A stretch of 64,000 bases of DNA, from contig JAHQIY010000010.1 of the NCBI GenBank assembly GCA_019054805.1, forward strand, positions 1,719,501 through 1,783,500, read 5' to 3'. The notes under the pieces were generated by a model. That model was not told the origin of the DNA and made no database searches. It saw only the letters and a list, made by a program, of their open reading frames with translations. Below, in pieces: positions 23,401 to 33,160 of this stretch. The first letter of the stretch is position 1. The number at the start of each line of letters is the position of its first letter. Source of the DNA: Brachionus manjavacas. Lineage: Eukaryota > Rotifera > Eurotatoria > Ploima > Brachionidae. The translations under genes and the position numbers were made by a program.

Positions 23401-24569
23401 TCTTATAAATTTATTCGAAATATTTCTTTAAAAAATACAATTTATCTATTAATAGATAACAGTTTTATCTATTTATATATTTTTACAATTTTCATTTACA
23501 GATGGTGCATAAGCCAGTAATGAGTGGCTTACTCTCCTTTTTCCTTAACTAAATTAAAGATTTATTATTTACTATTAATAATTTCTTTTAAAAACACTAT
23601 CTAAACATAATCAATTATTTAAAATCTAAATAAATTAATTTTTTCTAGTTGTCATACAAAGACTCTTCCAATCAGCATGTGGACACCAACAGATTGGGTC
23701 CATGGTCAGACGTTGTTGTACTAAACGCCCCGATCACCAATTATGAGATTACAAACATTGTGCCCAACTCGTTCTATGAAGTAGATGTGGTGGCTAGAAA
23801 TGACATTGGTCCGTCGGCCTCTCAGCCGTTCAGAATTCGCACCCTTCCCGGACAAATAGGTTAGTAGTCTTTTTAATTAAGTGCTTATGCTTATCGTATA
23901 GTTGATGCATGTTTTTTTTTATTCCTATTAGCTGAGCATGGTTTTTACACTCCACTAACTGAAAGAGGCTTTATGAAACAATCGATTGCCACTAGACTCA
24001 ATGCACCTAGTTTCTTTTTAACAATTGCTGCTATTGTGTATTTTCTGATAGTCTTGATTTTTTTTTAATGTTGTTGTCTACTAATTTTGCTAGTTGTCTA
24101 TTGTGAATAAAAATTAAAATGTCAAAATTTGTTTTATTTAGGAGAATTGGAAGCATTTAGGAAACCGAATGAATCGGTTATTAATCGAGTAATTCTCATA
24201 TGCGGATCCGTAATTGCCGCAATCATTCTTTTTATCATAATTGATGTGCTTCTACTCATGAAATTCGAGTGCGGCCTGCTGGCCATTTTGACCAAATCGT
24301 GTGCCCATCAAAAAGAAATTCCAATGGATTTTAAACCGTATGCTGCTTTTTTAAATAAATTTTAAAAGTCTTAATTCAAAATTTTGTTTAGAACGCCTAC
24401 GAAAATTGTTCAGCATACGCCTAAATCGAATAATCCCTATATGCCTATAAATCAAAGCGAAGACCCCACAGCACATGTTTCGGTAGGAGTATACTTTGTC
24501 TAAGAAGTTTTGTCTGTTTATCTAATCGCTCTAATTTAGATTCCACTAAGACCAAACGAAAATGATTAA
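20477..24569 (+). CDS. Fas2-like: Fasciclin II/NCAM-type immunoglobulin cell-adhesion protein
   Basis: Homophilic or heterophilic neural adhesion receptor by family. The exon model is 20477-22486, 23502-23516, 23649-23859, 24142-24337, 24392-24482, 24540-24569. All introns are GT-AG and the frame stays open, giving about 850 aa. Residues 1-18 are a signal peptide (MISLLLILTLCDQVLLGA). Five Ig domains follow to about residue 515, each with a Cys pair and mostly the D-x-G-x-Y-x-C form (DAGTYTC, DEGVYLC, DRGTYTC; weaker in Ig4, which reads RNLTC, and Ig5, DFDTYQC). Two FN3 domains follow; FN3-1 runs about 516-625 with GQGQWSKEI. Then come one transmembrane helix (VILICGSVIAAIILFIIIDV), basic/Cys residues, and a cytoplasmic tail of about 60 residues ending PLRPNEND. 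The 5 Ig + 2 FN3 + TM order and length match Fasciclin II/NCAM. A second GPI-type 3' exon lies at 23932. The coding part is clearly more GC-rich than its surroundings. Upstream non-coding exons are possible. Confidence 0.9.
22487..23501 (+). repeat. Large intron with repeated internal splice-like units
   Basis: This 1015-nt intron contains about five degenerate copies of a unit resembling TATCTATTAATAAGTTTTTA followed by a pyrimidine/A tract and an acceptor. Starts are near 22718, 22858, 23183, 23325 and 23440. Three copies carry an acceptor fused to a donor, CAG|GTAA (22752/22753, 22894/22895, 23219/23220). The fourth is mutated (ACAAGAAAT). The last is the true acceptor at 23501. AG|GT junctions after a polypyrimidine-like tract are the form of recursive-splice sites. 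Whether they are used is not known; they could also be by-products of tandem duplication of the intron end. Confidence 0.6.
23502..23516 (+). CDS. 15-nt micro-exon within FN3-2
   Basis: Between the acceptor TTTACAG and the donor GTAATG lies ATGGTGCATAAGCCA (Met-Val-His-Lys-Pro), in phase 0 on both sides. It joins WRR of exon 1 to LSYKDSS of exon 3 without breaking the frame. Skipping it also leaves the frame open, so it may be an alternative cassette, as with the tiny exons known in NCAM. It sits in a loop of FN3-2. Confidence 0.55.
23932..24068 (+). CDS. Fas2-like: Alternative terminal exon encoding a GPI-anchor signal
   Basis: The acceptor TTCCTATTAG at 23931 joins exon 3 in phase 1. The exon reads AEHGFYTPLTERGF, a short polar region with small residues, then the hydrophobic end SFFLTIAAIVYFLIVLIFF and a stop at 24066-24068. 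A hydrophobic C-terminus with no cytoplasmic residues is the hallmark of GPI attachment. An AATAAA poly(A) signal follows at 24106. This gives a product of about 790 aa, an alternative to the transmembrane form, as reported for Fasciclin II and NCAM. Confidence 0.75.
24106..24111 (+). terminator. Poly(A) signal for the GPI isoform
   Basis: AATAAA lies 38 nt after the GPI-exon stop and upstream of the transmembrane exon, in the right place for alternative polyadenylation. Confidence 0.55.
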
Positions 24570-24853
24570 ATTTTTTTTTAATGGCACTCACAAATTATTT
24601 TCATCTCAGAATTTTAAATATAATTTTTTTGTTATTAAATTTTTTTTTCTACTACGCCTAGTCTGCCGATCTTAATTAGAGCTTCGATTGCCATTCACAA
24701 GGCCATTGTCTAACAGTATAACAAATAATCTTGATGATCTTCAATTTTTTCATGGCCGGTTTTCTTTGTGGCCTCGTTTTTTTTCATTTTGTTTTATTTT
24801 TTGCATCAATCAAATTCTTTTTTTTTTGTAATTAAAAGATTGATTTTTTGTAT

Positions 24854-24859
24854 AATAAA
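24854..24859 (+). terminator. Candidate poly(A) signal for the transmembrane isoform
   Basis: AATAAA about 285 nt after the TAA at 24567-24569. It is the clearest canonical hexamer downstream, but in such AT-rich DNA it could be chance. Confidence 0.4.
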
Positions 24860-24869
24860 ATTTTAAAAA

Positions 24870-25674
24870 ATTAGCTAATTTTTTATTAATTTTGAGTTAT
24901 TGATAAATTTAATCGGAAGAAATTTGTGACTTTAAAAACAAAGATTCTCAATTGGTCTAACCAAAACCGGATGCTAGCACTAAACTGAAGCTCTTCTCCA
25001 GACCCGTCTTCATAGCCTTTTTCTAAAGATATGTATAAACCATAATTGAATAAATTTTTGTTTTTAATTAAAAAATGCATCCACTTTTGAAATAACATTG
25101 AACTACCTTCGCATATTACGATATTTCAAATTTTTTAAAGTTAAATTAAATAAAAATTTAAGAGAATATTGCATTTATTTTTTATTTGAAATAAAACTTT
25201 TTGGTCAAATTGAACGAGTTTAAATTTAATTTAAATATTAAAATATTGTAATTAGTTAAACTTTAAATTTTATTTAAATAAATTTGAGTAAAAGAGGAAT
25301 TCTTATGGCACATTTTTGAATTTTAAATTTAAAACTTTGAAGATAAATCTATAAAGTCAAGCTCTTTTGAGAACAGGTCAGTGATTACCAGACCTGTGGA
25401 AAAGCCAGGAAAAAAGTCTAAACAAGTCAAGAACAAGTCAAATGACCTGGACTTGAAAATATGTTTTTTTTTCAAAAATTTAAAAATTATTTAAAAATAT
25501 TTTAAGATATATTGTTAGGCTATCAAAAACAAGAATCAATTTAAACTTTAATATGCTTTAATTTTTTCTTTTATTTACATCATGTTGCGTAATTTTTTAG
25601 ACCTTAATATTTTCTACAATTTTAATTCCAATGTTGGCTTTTAAATAAAAAAAAAATTACTTGATTTTTGATTA
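24870..25674. other. Intergenic AT-rich stretch
   Basis: No gene seen. 25360-25450 holds a small palindrome (ACAGGTC...GACCTGT) and repeated AAGTC words (AAACAAGTCAAGAACAAGTC), which might be one end of an iteron-type element. Confidence 0.35.
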
Positions 25675-26446
25675 CAGTACAGTCCGATTATAACGAACAC
25701 GCTTATTAACGAAAATAAATTCTAAATTTGGCAGAACAAGAATCTTTTCAATGTAATTTCTAATGGACATAACGAAGTTCGGATATTACGAAAATTCGGT
25801 TATTACGAATCACTTTTTAACAAATATTATTGAATTTCTCTTGGTTTATAACGTAGTTAGGAAAAAAGAATATTTTTGGTTTCTTTGTTTTTGTTTGATT
25901 TTAAAGAATAAGTATTCCGCATATGTACAATTTCATGATTATGCGAATATTGATCAATATCTGGCCATACATCAAGAAAAAACAGACGACGAAATAATCA
26001 ATTTAATTAATAAAAAAAACGTACAATCGGACGAAGTTTTAAATGAGTCAAGTGATGACGAATCAGATAACGAATCTTCAAATGTTATCGAATCATTTCA
26101 GGACGAAAATATATCAAATCAACAAGCCTTAAAATTAATTGATCAATTAAGAAAACATCTTTCAAAATCTACATACAATTTTGAATCGGCTATTGAAAAT
26201 TTGGAAAGCATTGAAACTGAAATTTTAGACTTAATGGTCAAACAAAAAACAATATTGGATTATTTTAAAAAATAATTTTTTTGATTTCTGATTTATGAAT
26301 TATGATTTATTGTACTAGATTATGCTTTTTAAATTAATAAAAACTTTAAAAAAAACATTATTTTCTCTTATTTGGATGTAACGAAATTCGTTTATTACGA
26401 ACTGCTTTTGGGACCTCAGTGACTTCGTTATAAACGTACTTCACTG
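25675..26446 (+). mobile_element. Internally deleted Tigger/pogo transposon, copy 1
   Basis: The left terminal sequence CAGTACAGTCCGATTATAAC and the right-end TTATAAACGTACTTCACTG form an imperfect inverted repeat of the pogo/Tigger type, flanked by TA on both sides. Inside, the plus strand codes the last ~110 residues of a transposase: DQYLAIHQEKTDDEIINLI, then acidic/Ser repeats, then LMVKQKTILDYFKK and a stop at 26275. The DNA-binding and DDE parts are missing. Upstream frame (from 25763) is terminal-repeat DNA translated by chance. The twin at 42696-43466 is nearly identical, so both derive from one recently active non-autonomous lineage that needs a transposase supplied in trans. Confidence 0.85.
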
Positions 26447-26469
26447 TACATGGTCAGCAGAGCGAGGGA

Positions 26470-26930
26470 GTTTTGTTTCTTTTTGCAATGTCATTAATAT
26501 AAATACTAAAAAAAAAGAGGACTAATTACTGAGTCTTGAGGGACACCTGCGATTTTTTGGTATTCTTCGCTCAAATGATCATTCACATTTACCTCAAATG
26601 TCCTAGAGACTAAAAAGTTTCTAATACAGTTAGTCAAGTAGTGAGGGGGATTCATTTTTATCAATTTATAAAGTAAAACTTCATGTCAAAGCCTTTCGAA
26701 GGCTATGAAAATGTCAAAAACAGACTGCAAACTCTTTTTTTTTCTATTAAATGATTCCACAATTTTTATGAATTAAAGAGAATAGATTATCTGATGTTCG
26801 CCGGTGTTTCCTAAATCCAGATTGCTCCTGGATAAGGAGTGAATTATGTTCCAAAAATTGTATAATCTTGAATTAACTTTTCGTTCCAGTAACTTTCCCA
26901 ATCAACTTGTTATACTAATTGGTTTTTTAT
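26470..26930 (-). pseudogene. N-terminal RT fragment of a LINE
   Basis: The minus strand reads LIQEQSGFRKHRRTSDNLFSL (split here as LIQEQSGFRK and HRRTSDNLF) near 26835, later LTNCIRNFLVSRTFEVNVND near 26610, then GVPQDSVISPLFF near 26550. This is the RT finger and motif-4 region, with GVPQGS changed to GVPQDS. Several stops and a frameshift are present. It ends close to the right end of the Tigger element. Confidence 0.65.
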
Positions 26931-27212
26931 TTGATTCACATGTAACTAGACAACGCGTCCAAAAAAAAATCGGCTTTAGATGAAAAGAAGTGTGAAGATT
27001 GCCATTTAGGGGTTTCAAAATTTAAAGATTATTATTTATTATGAAAGATCAAATAATAATCAGAAAATCTTTATTGCACAATTCTAATTTGAGACTTTTT
27101 CAGCACATTTGGCTTTTTCCAATTTAAAAAGAAAAACTTTGCATTAGATTTAAAGTTCAAAATATGCTAAACTTAATTTTTAAACAAAACCAACAAAAAA
27201 TTTATTTTATAA

Positions 27213-27318
27213 AAAATATGGTTTAATTTTTTGTGTTTGAATTACAAAATGTATTCAATGCCGAAATTACATTGAAAAAGCGCGATGTTTCAGACAGTTT
27301 TGGTCAGTTTCAGAAAAA
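27213..27318 (+). repeat. Dispersed repeat D, forward copy
   Basis: ATGGTTTAATTTTTTGTGTT, then GAATTACAAAATGTATTCAA and CATTGAAAAAGCGCGATGTT. It is inverted relative to 29371-29510 and 57330-57459, and parallel to 46193-46270. Confidence 0.6.
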
Positions 27319-27447
27319 AATAATTTGACCTTAATTTTGGACGCATTTTCATATTTGAAATTTATCTCTTTCATGAAACAGAATGTGTTTAATTTTTGTT
27401 TGTAAATTTGAAGAAAAACATTGAAAATTCTTTTTTAACTTTTAAAT

Positions 27448-27560
27448 TATTTATTTATTTATTTATCGAGCAAATGCTCCTTTTGAATAAAAACACATGA
27501 AAAAACTAAAAATAAAGTTAAACAATATAAAATAAAATAAAAAAAAAGAAAGAAAGAAAA
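27448..27560 (-). repeat. LINE 3' tail, family A
   Basis: TTATTTATTTATTTATCGAG, then CAAATGCTCCTTTTGAATAA. Family A 3'UTR with tail. Confidence 0.5.
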
Positions 27561-27597
27561 AAAAAACTATTGGTTCACCATTTTTTATAGTTCAAAA

Positions 27598-28880
27598 TAT
27601 TTATTTATTTATTTAATTATTTAATATATAATTTAGAGGGAATAGTTCCTCTTGGCAGCTCCGAACGACATAGTGCCTTCTTTTCAGCCAGCCTGTTAGG
27701 AATATTTTGCAATTAATTATTATTATTATTATTAATTTCAGCCTCATAGGCAATTTAAAATTGAATAAAAAAATAAAATATTATTTAAGTTAAGTTACAT
27801 TGAAGACTTTGAGTAAAAAATTTAAATTTATCATTGTAGCTTGTCAAAAACTGTTCTGAATTTTTGTTGTGATTCACTTAGTCTTTTAGAAAGGTAATCG
27901 TGGATTTCTTTTGCGATTAATTCATGTTGAGCTCTTTTTTTCATAAATTTAATGAATAGTTGGTTTGATCTGTCTTCTATTTTATCAATTTTAAGTACTT
28001 TATGCATAGTATTAATGCTTGTTTTAAGAGGAAAAAATTTTATAATTCTTAGAATCCTGTTTTGCATATATTGTAGTTTAAGCTTTATTTTTTCCGTTCC
28101 CGAATTAAAATAAGGAAACAGTAGTCGAACAATGAGCGAATTAAAGTTTTATAGAGGGGTAAATTGATTCTTAGAGATGAACTCCATTTAAAGCTTTTAA
28201 TTACGGATTAGATTTATTTTTGACGTCTGTTTCTCTGTAACGTCTTGTAGATGTGCTGTGAAGGCAAGTTTTGGATCCAGTCTGATGCCTAAAAAGGTTG
28301 GATTCTGCTCTAATGGTACTTCTTCTTGCTCAATTTTGATATTTAGCTTGTATTTTCTTTCGTAGTTGCGTCTCGCACCGGCTCTTGTGAAAGTATTATT
28401 TATTATTAAAAAAATAATTTAGGAAAAGTTTTTTCCAGGGCAGTTCCGAATGGTAGAGCCTTCTTTTCAGCCCACATGGTTGCAATATGATTAAGATATG
28501 TATTAATTATATGTGTATAATTATATAGATTGAATATAAAAGATTAAATATAAATTGTTAAATTAAATTTTTGCTAAAAGTTTGGCGTGTTAATGATTGA
28601 ATCAAAGGGTGTTTTGTACTTTAAATTGTTTCTGGAGTTTTGAAGCAGAAAGTAGTGTGGCATGTTTTTGTTTTATTTATTTTGAAGCCCCATTTTTTGC
28701 AAAACTCCACAATTTTCTCTATTGCATCTTGAAGGAGACGCTCAATTTCTTCTTTAGAGGTTCTTGTAATCCATATGCAAAGATCATCCGCAAACAGTGC
28801 AATTTTTACTTCCTTTGGCAGACTGTAGGCAATGTCACTAAAGAAAAGAATAAACAGGGTCGGTGAGTTTTGTTCAAAAT
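27598..28880 (-). pseudogene. LINE remnant: RT active site through 3' tail
   Basis: Minus-strand order is consistent with one element. SDIAYSLPKEVKIALFADDL (28845-28785) has the FADD catalytic motif. EEIERLLQDAIEKIVEFCKK follows near 28745. After a nested insertion come QNPTFLGIRLDPKLAF (about 28270) and LQDVTEKQTSK, then a 78-codon open C-terminus (28067-27831, MQNRILRIIKFFPLK onward), a 3'UTR with GCAGCTCCGAACGAC, and a TTATTTATTTAATTATT tail near 27600. FLGIRLDPKL after FADD is typical of Jockey/R1-CR1-like proteins. Frames are broken in several places. Confidence 0.75.
28395..28570 (-). repeat. Nested family A' LINE tail
   Basis: The ORF of the host LINE is interrupted by TATTTATTATTAAAAAAAT, then CAGGGCAGTTCCGAATGG, CCTTCTTTTCAGCCCAC. 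This is a 3'-end copy of the A' family inserted in the coding strand orientation of the host element. Confidence 0.5.
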
Positions 28881-29153
28881 AGAATTAGATGAACAATTTT
28901 TAGATTATGTGAACAAATTGAATAAAGCTATTTGATAGAATTCCTTATTCTCGAAACTGATGACCCTTTCAACAATCTCAAATACCCAAATGCTCTCTCT
29001 ACTTAAATCTTTGCCTTTCAGCATAAAATAATAAAAATTAAAGAAAATTAAATTAATTTTTCACCCTTCAAGTATTTGACTTTGGCGGATAAAGATTCAT
29101 CTATTTCGCAAAATTTACCTACTCCGCCAAACTTTAAATTTAGTGAAATAACT

Positions 29154-29197
29154 TTTGTAAATTTTCGTAAATTAATAAATCCGGAATACCACTGTAT
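29154..29197. repeat. Solo end of the 10.8-kb MITE family
   Basis: TTCGTAAATTAATAAATCCG then GAATACCACTGTA matches the right terminus of the element at 10820-11477. No partner end was found nearby. Confidence 0.5.
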
Positions 29198-29370
29198 GTT
29201 ATTATCTTTTCTATCTTATTTTTTATCTCTACATTAGCTTTTTCTAAATACATGAAAAAAATTCAAAATAGGTAAAAATTTTTTAGATTTGATCAACCAA
29301 TAGTTCATAAAACCTGAGAACAAGAATTGTTCCAGTAACAGGTAAACTAAAGTTAAAAAAAAAACAAAGT

Positions 29371-29510
29371 TTTTCAAGTTTGCAATATTATTTTAAAATT
29401 ATTTTTTTTTTGAAACTGAAAAAAATATTTGAAATATCGCACTTTTTCAACGCTATTTCAACATTGGATACATTTTGTAATTCAAACACAAAAAATTAAA
29501 CCATATTTTA
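29371..29510 (-). repeat. Dispersed repeat D, inverse copy
   Basis: ATCGCACTTTTTCAACGCTA, then GGATACATTTTGTAATTCAA, AAAAAATTAAACCATATTTT. Inverse of 27213-27318; the two could be the terminal inverted repeats of one 2.3-kb insertion. Confidence 0.6.
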
Positions 29511-29514
29511 GGTG

Positions 29515-30425
29515 AATTAAAAAAAATGATGATATTTTCGGACCGGATAAATAAATTCTAATATTTTTAAATTTTAAAAAGAGAAAAAAGAGTGTTAAAT
29601 TAATTAAAATATTGAAAAACATTAAAAAATTGTAATGTCCAGGAAAAAATCTTAAATCCATTTTATTTTTATCATTTCCAAAAATGCAAAAATTATGTTT
29701 TTAATTATTTTTAATTCAATTTTATTGAATTACTTTTTTAAAGATTTAGGTTAAAAAAATTGAGAGCAAAATTGATGCAATAGTTCAGTACCAATGCTTT
29801 TAATATTTTACATAACTTCATTAAAAATATAATGAACTCTTTTATCGAATAACTTCCTCAGCAAAATGTAATTATTTTTTTTTATTTGGGAGCGGAATTT
29901 TTACTAAAATAAAAATTATTATCATACAATGTTAATTATAGACTAATTGTTCCAATTTTAGTACCAAATTTTAATTTAGTTGTTGAAGTTTAATTTAGGA
30001 TTAGAAGATTTATATTAATATAATTAAATTCAAAGCTTAAATATTTACTAGAAAATAGAGTTAAAATGAAAGCATTTCTATATTTTCAAATTTTATTTAA
30101 GGAACTTTTTTCCGAAAACATGTTTGCTTATATAATTTTCTGTCCTGTTCATACTAAAAGCAAAAAAAAATTCCTAATGACGTTTTACCATTTATTTAGT
30201 TAAACTACAGTATAACAAGGGATGTTTTTTATACAAAAAAATGACTTCGAAGCATAAATTTTTTATTAAAAAATTCATTTTTTACACCTCAGACAACCTT
30301 AGAAAACTTGTTGTTGCTGCCCGACTTACGTTTATAATTTGGGGTACTATAAAAAAACTTATTCAAATGATTTGATGGGGAAAATTTCATTTAAGATTTT
30401 TTTTAATTAATTTAGGGAATATTAT
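29515..30425. other. AT-rich stretch, no gene seen
   Basis: No supported feature. Confidence 0.4.
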
Positions 30426-30427
30426 TT

Positions 30428-31208
30428 CAGCACAATCAATTTCTGATTAACACAATGAAAAAAACATTCAACACAATTCGATCTCTTCTCAGCACAAAAA
30501 ATTATATTTAAAAAAAAAACCATTTAACACAAAAAAATTGTGTTTGAAAATAATTCTTAAAGAAAATTTCTTAAAAATATTTCAAATAAAATAATTTTTT
30601 TTTAATTTTAAATTTTATTTAATTATATTTATAATTAAAAAAATAAGAAATTAAAAAAATTAGTCTCTAGAAACGCATTTTTCCGCATTTTTTGCTCTAC
30701 CTCTTTTAGGTTTATTGACAAATTGGTCTTTTTTTTAAACAATTCTTTTAATGCCAATAAATGTGCACAATATCCTATTTTAGTGAAAAACTTGCAAGAA
30801 CATTTCTTACTGTAAAGGTTAACTTTATAACAGTTCTTAAATAAATAAGTTCTTGAATAAATTTTTTTAAAATTTTCCCAACAAGCCATTTTTTTACCCA
30901 GTTTAATGCTACACTTTGAAGGCTTAGGCACCACGGCCAAAATTTTTGAATCAATTGAATAGCACTTAATTATTTGCATGCTTTTAACTAAAAAAGCATG
31001 AACGTTCAATTTTCTCCTGTAAGTAAAGTCACGCTTTATTGTTGCATTGAAAGAATTAAAAAGCATTTTTGTGTTAACTGTTTTTTTCAAAATTATTTTC
31101 TGTGTTGAACGCATTTATTTTATTTTTAATTTTTGTTTTGAGAAGAAATCATTTTGTGCTGAGCGTTTTCAAATTGTGTTGAATGGTTATTTTTTTGTGT
31201 TGAAAAGG
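30428..31208 (-). mobile_element. MULE-derived element with CAACACAAT iteron ends
   Basis: The left side has CAGCACAATC, TTAACACAATG, TCAACACAATTCG, TCAGCACAAAA and TTAACACAAAAAAATTGTGTT within 110 bp (30428-30545). The right side has CTGTGTTGAACG, TTTTGTGCTGAGCG, AAATTGTGTTGAATG and TTTTGTGTTGAAAAG (31098-31208), the inverse orientation. Between them is a minus-strand ORF with MULE transposase features. The outermost iterons act as the inverted ends; no longer terminal repeat or clear duplication was seen. Confidence 0.7.
30635..31114 (-). CDS. MULE transposase C-terminal fragment with SWIM zinc finger
   Basis: A 159-codon ORF. Residues about 17-45 (KMLFNSFNATIKRDFTYRRK) match the stretch seen after the last catalytic acid of Mutator-like transposases, the NNxxESFNxxIKRDFTxRxR type. 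Residues about 98-118 (VNLYSKKCSCKFFTKIGYCAHLLA) form a SWIM zinc finger with C-x-C-x(n)-C-x-H spacing. The N-terminal DNA-binding region and the DDE core are absent, so it cannot be an active transposase on its own. It may be a deletion relic, or a small protein kept because it binds DNA through SWIM. The ATG lies inside the right iteron region. No frameshift within the ORF is visible. Confidence 0.65.
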   Translation of the reverse strand: MRSTQKIILKKTVNTKMLFNSFNATIKRDFTYRRKLNVHAFLVKSMQIIKCYSIDSKILAVVPKPSKCSIKLGKKMACWENFKKIYSRTYLFKNCYKVNLYSKKCSCKFFTKIGYCAHLLALKELFKKKTNLSINLKEVEQKMRKNAFLETNFFNFLFF

Positions 31209-31214
31209 TAGTTA

Positions 31215-32165
31215 ATTTACAAACATAATAAATAAAAAAAAAATTTTCAAACTTTTTTGAAAGTAGTTTGTCGAAAGTATCTTGAATTAATTTGTTTTTC
31301 ATTAAATTAATTCAGGGATACATTTCTCTCGAGACTCTCCAATTAATTCTCTATTATTTTATTACAATAAATACTAGGGAAAATAGAAGGAAAAGAAAAT
31401 TACGATTCCATGTTCGTTCAGATTTTGTAAAAAATAAATTAAAAAATTTGAATTCTTTGACTTATTTTTTGCAAAGAATTCGGAAATGCCTAATTATTTT
31501 TAGAATGTTCGTAAGATATGATAAGACAACAACAATTTTCAATTTTTTTTGGGAAAAATTCCAAAATTACACAAATTAATTTTTATAAACTTTTTTTATT
31601 TCAACATAATTATTTAAGTGCTTAGAATTCAACTTAAAATTCCAAAACTAAAAAAAACTAAAAAAAATCATTATTTTTCAAGATTTTTCAAGTGTTGTAT
31701 ACTTTTAAGAAAATCATATACTATTTTTCAAAAGGAACACTGGTCCCAGAAAAATTTCACGTTTGGGTTTTCGGGAGAAATTATTAGAAATGTAGATCTT
31801 TTAAAAATTAAAGCTAATTTTGGAGTTTTAAAAAATTAATTAAAATTTTTAATTATAACAATTTTTTTACCTAATAAAAATAAGAGAATTCCAAAAAATA
31901 TTTTGAAACATTGTTAGGGTCTAAAGTGAAATGCAACCGAGATGAAATATGCAACCGACTTGATCACCGAAGAATTTTAAGACACTAGATGAACAAAAGA
32001 AGATCTCTTATTTGGAAGCTTGACCACATTTTTCTAATATTGGTAACATGATTAATTACCAACTTGAAATTGCTTAAAAAAAGATAAACCATAATTCACT
32101 AATATTAATATTGTCAAATTTCTTGTTTGTTTATTTGAGTATGAAAAAAATAGGTTTTACGTAAA
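31215..32165. other. AT-rich stretch, no gene supported
   Basis: Two plus-strand ORFs (31292-31579 and 31618-31839) are lysine/phenylalanine-rich and show no motif. I treat them as chance frames. Confidence 0.35.
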
Positions 32166-32333
32166 ATTTACCAGTATAATATTTATATGATCAGTATTTA
32201 GTTAAAAATTGAAGTTAAAAATTTCAATGATCAGTTTTTTTTTATCAATATCCGGTTGATCAGTAATTAAAAGTGTCTATCAGTATTTAATTGACATTAT
32301 CGGTACAATGAATAATTTACGATTTTTATTTTA

Positions 32334-32774
32334 ATGAAAATGATAATAAAGATAAGCAAAAGAAGACTGCCTGAATTGAACGCCATTAGCACGATCTTTG
32401 CAATTATGGCAGTGATAAAATGGTCAAATGAATATGCAAATAATGACAGACAATTCATTCAATCGCCCACAATTCAACCAAAAAAATGGGGTAAATGCAA
32501 TAAAACAGTTATCAAGCGGGTGTTTGAAACCTCAAAAAAATACTACATGGCAGCAGGTGAAGAATCAAAGGCAAGTGAAGAAGAAATCAGAAATTGGAAA
32601 AAAATGCATTGGGACACTTTTGCCAATGCCAAAAGAGAGCTTTCGCTGTTAAGATCGTGCCTCTACCAGACGGACATGATATAAGTCGGCCTTGCAATTA
32701 GACTAAAATATAATGGTAAAAAACGTAAAAAAGGAAGACCGAATAAGGCAAAAAAAGTTTTATTAATTGTTTAA
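32334..32774 (+). pseudogene. MULE transposase fragment with GRP-rich C-terminal tail
   Basis: Frame 1 (32334-32684, 116 codons) contains IKWSNEYANNDRQFIQSPTI and VFETSKKYYMAAGEE, a helical region typical of MULE proteins before the SWIM finger. After a frame change near 32690 the reading GLAIRLKYNGKKRKKGRPNK (32692-32751) followed by AKKVLL continues to a stop at 32774. LAIRLK plus KKRKKGRPxKAKK is the segment that normally follows the CxH of SWIM. The Cys part of SWIM is missing, so a deletion and a frameshift both affect this copy. Confidence 0.65.
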
Positions 32775-33160
32775 AAATCCTTTTTATTTATTTGACTGTT
32801 TGTTTATTTAATCAATAATACATTTCATTACAAATTAATAGATTTTTAAGGCTTAAAATTTATGGGCGTCACAAATTTAATTTTTTTAATATGACTAAAA
32901 TAACTAAAAGTGGTGACTAATTTAATCTAATTACAAAACTACTTACTACTTACAAAATAAAACCTATTTTATAGATAGGTATTATTTCTATTTTATTTTA
33001 TTTTAGTTCCAATTAAGCTATCTATTAATGTCATTCTCTAAGATTGTAAGGAATGAACTTAAATTGTGACGTTGTCTCATAGCTGACTCTAGCTTGATGA
33101 TGAGTCCAGTCCAAATGATGACCATTTTTTAATTTTTTAATTTTACTTAACATTATATAT
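32775..33160. other. Interior of the iteron element, non-coding
   Basis: AT-rich filler between the transposase relic and the right iterons. No motif seen. Confidence 0.4.

Noticed and set aside
27720..27740. Microsatellite ATT runs considered as CRISPR-like or tandem arrays
   Set aside because: They are simple triplet repeats of retroelement tails; no spacer-repeat pattern exists anywhere in the window.
31292..31839. Two plus-strand ORFs of 73-95 codons
   Set aside because: Lys/Phe/Asn-dominated composition expected of random AT-rich frames; no motif, no splice context.
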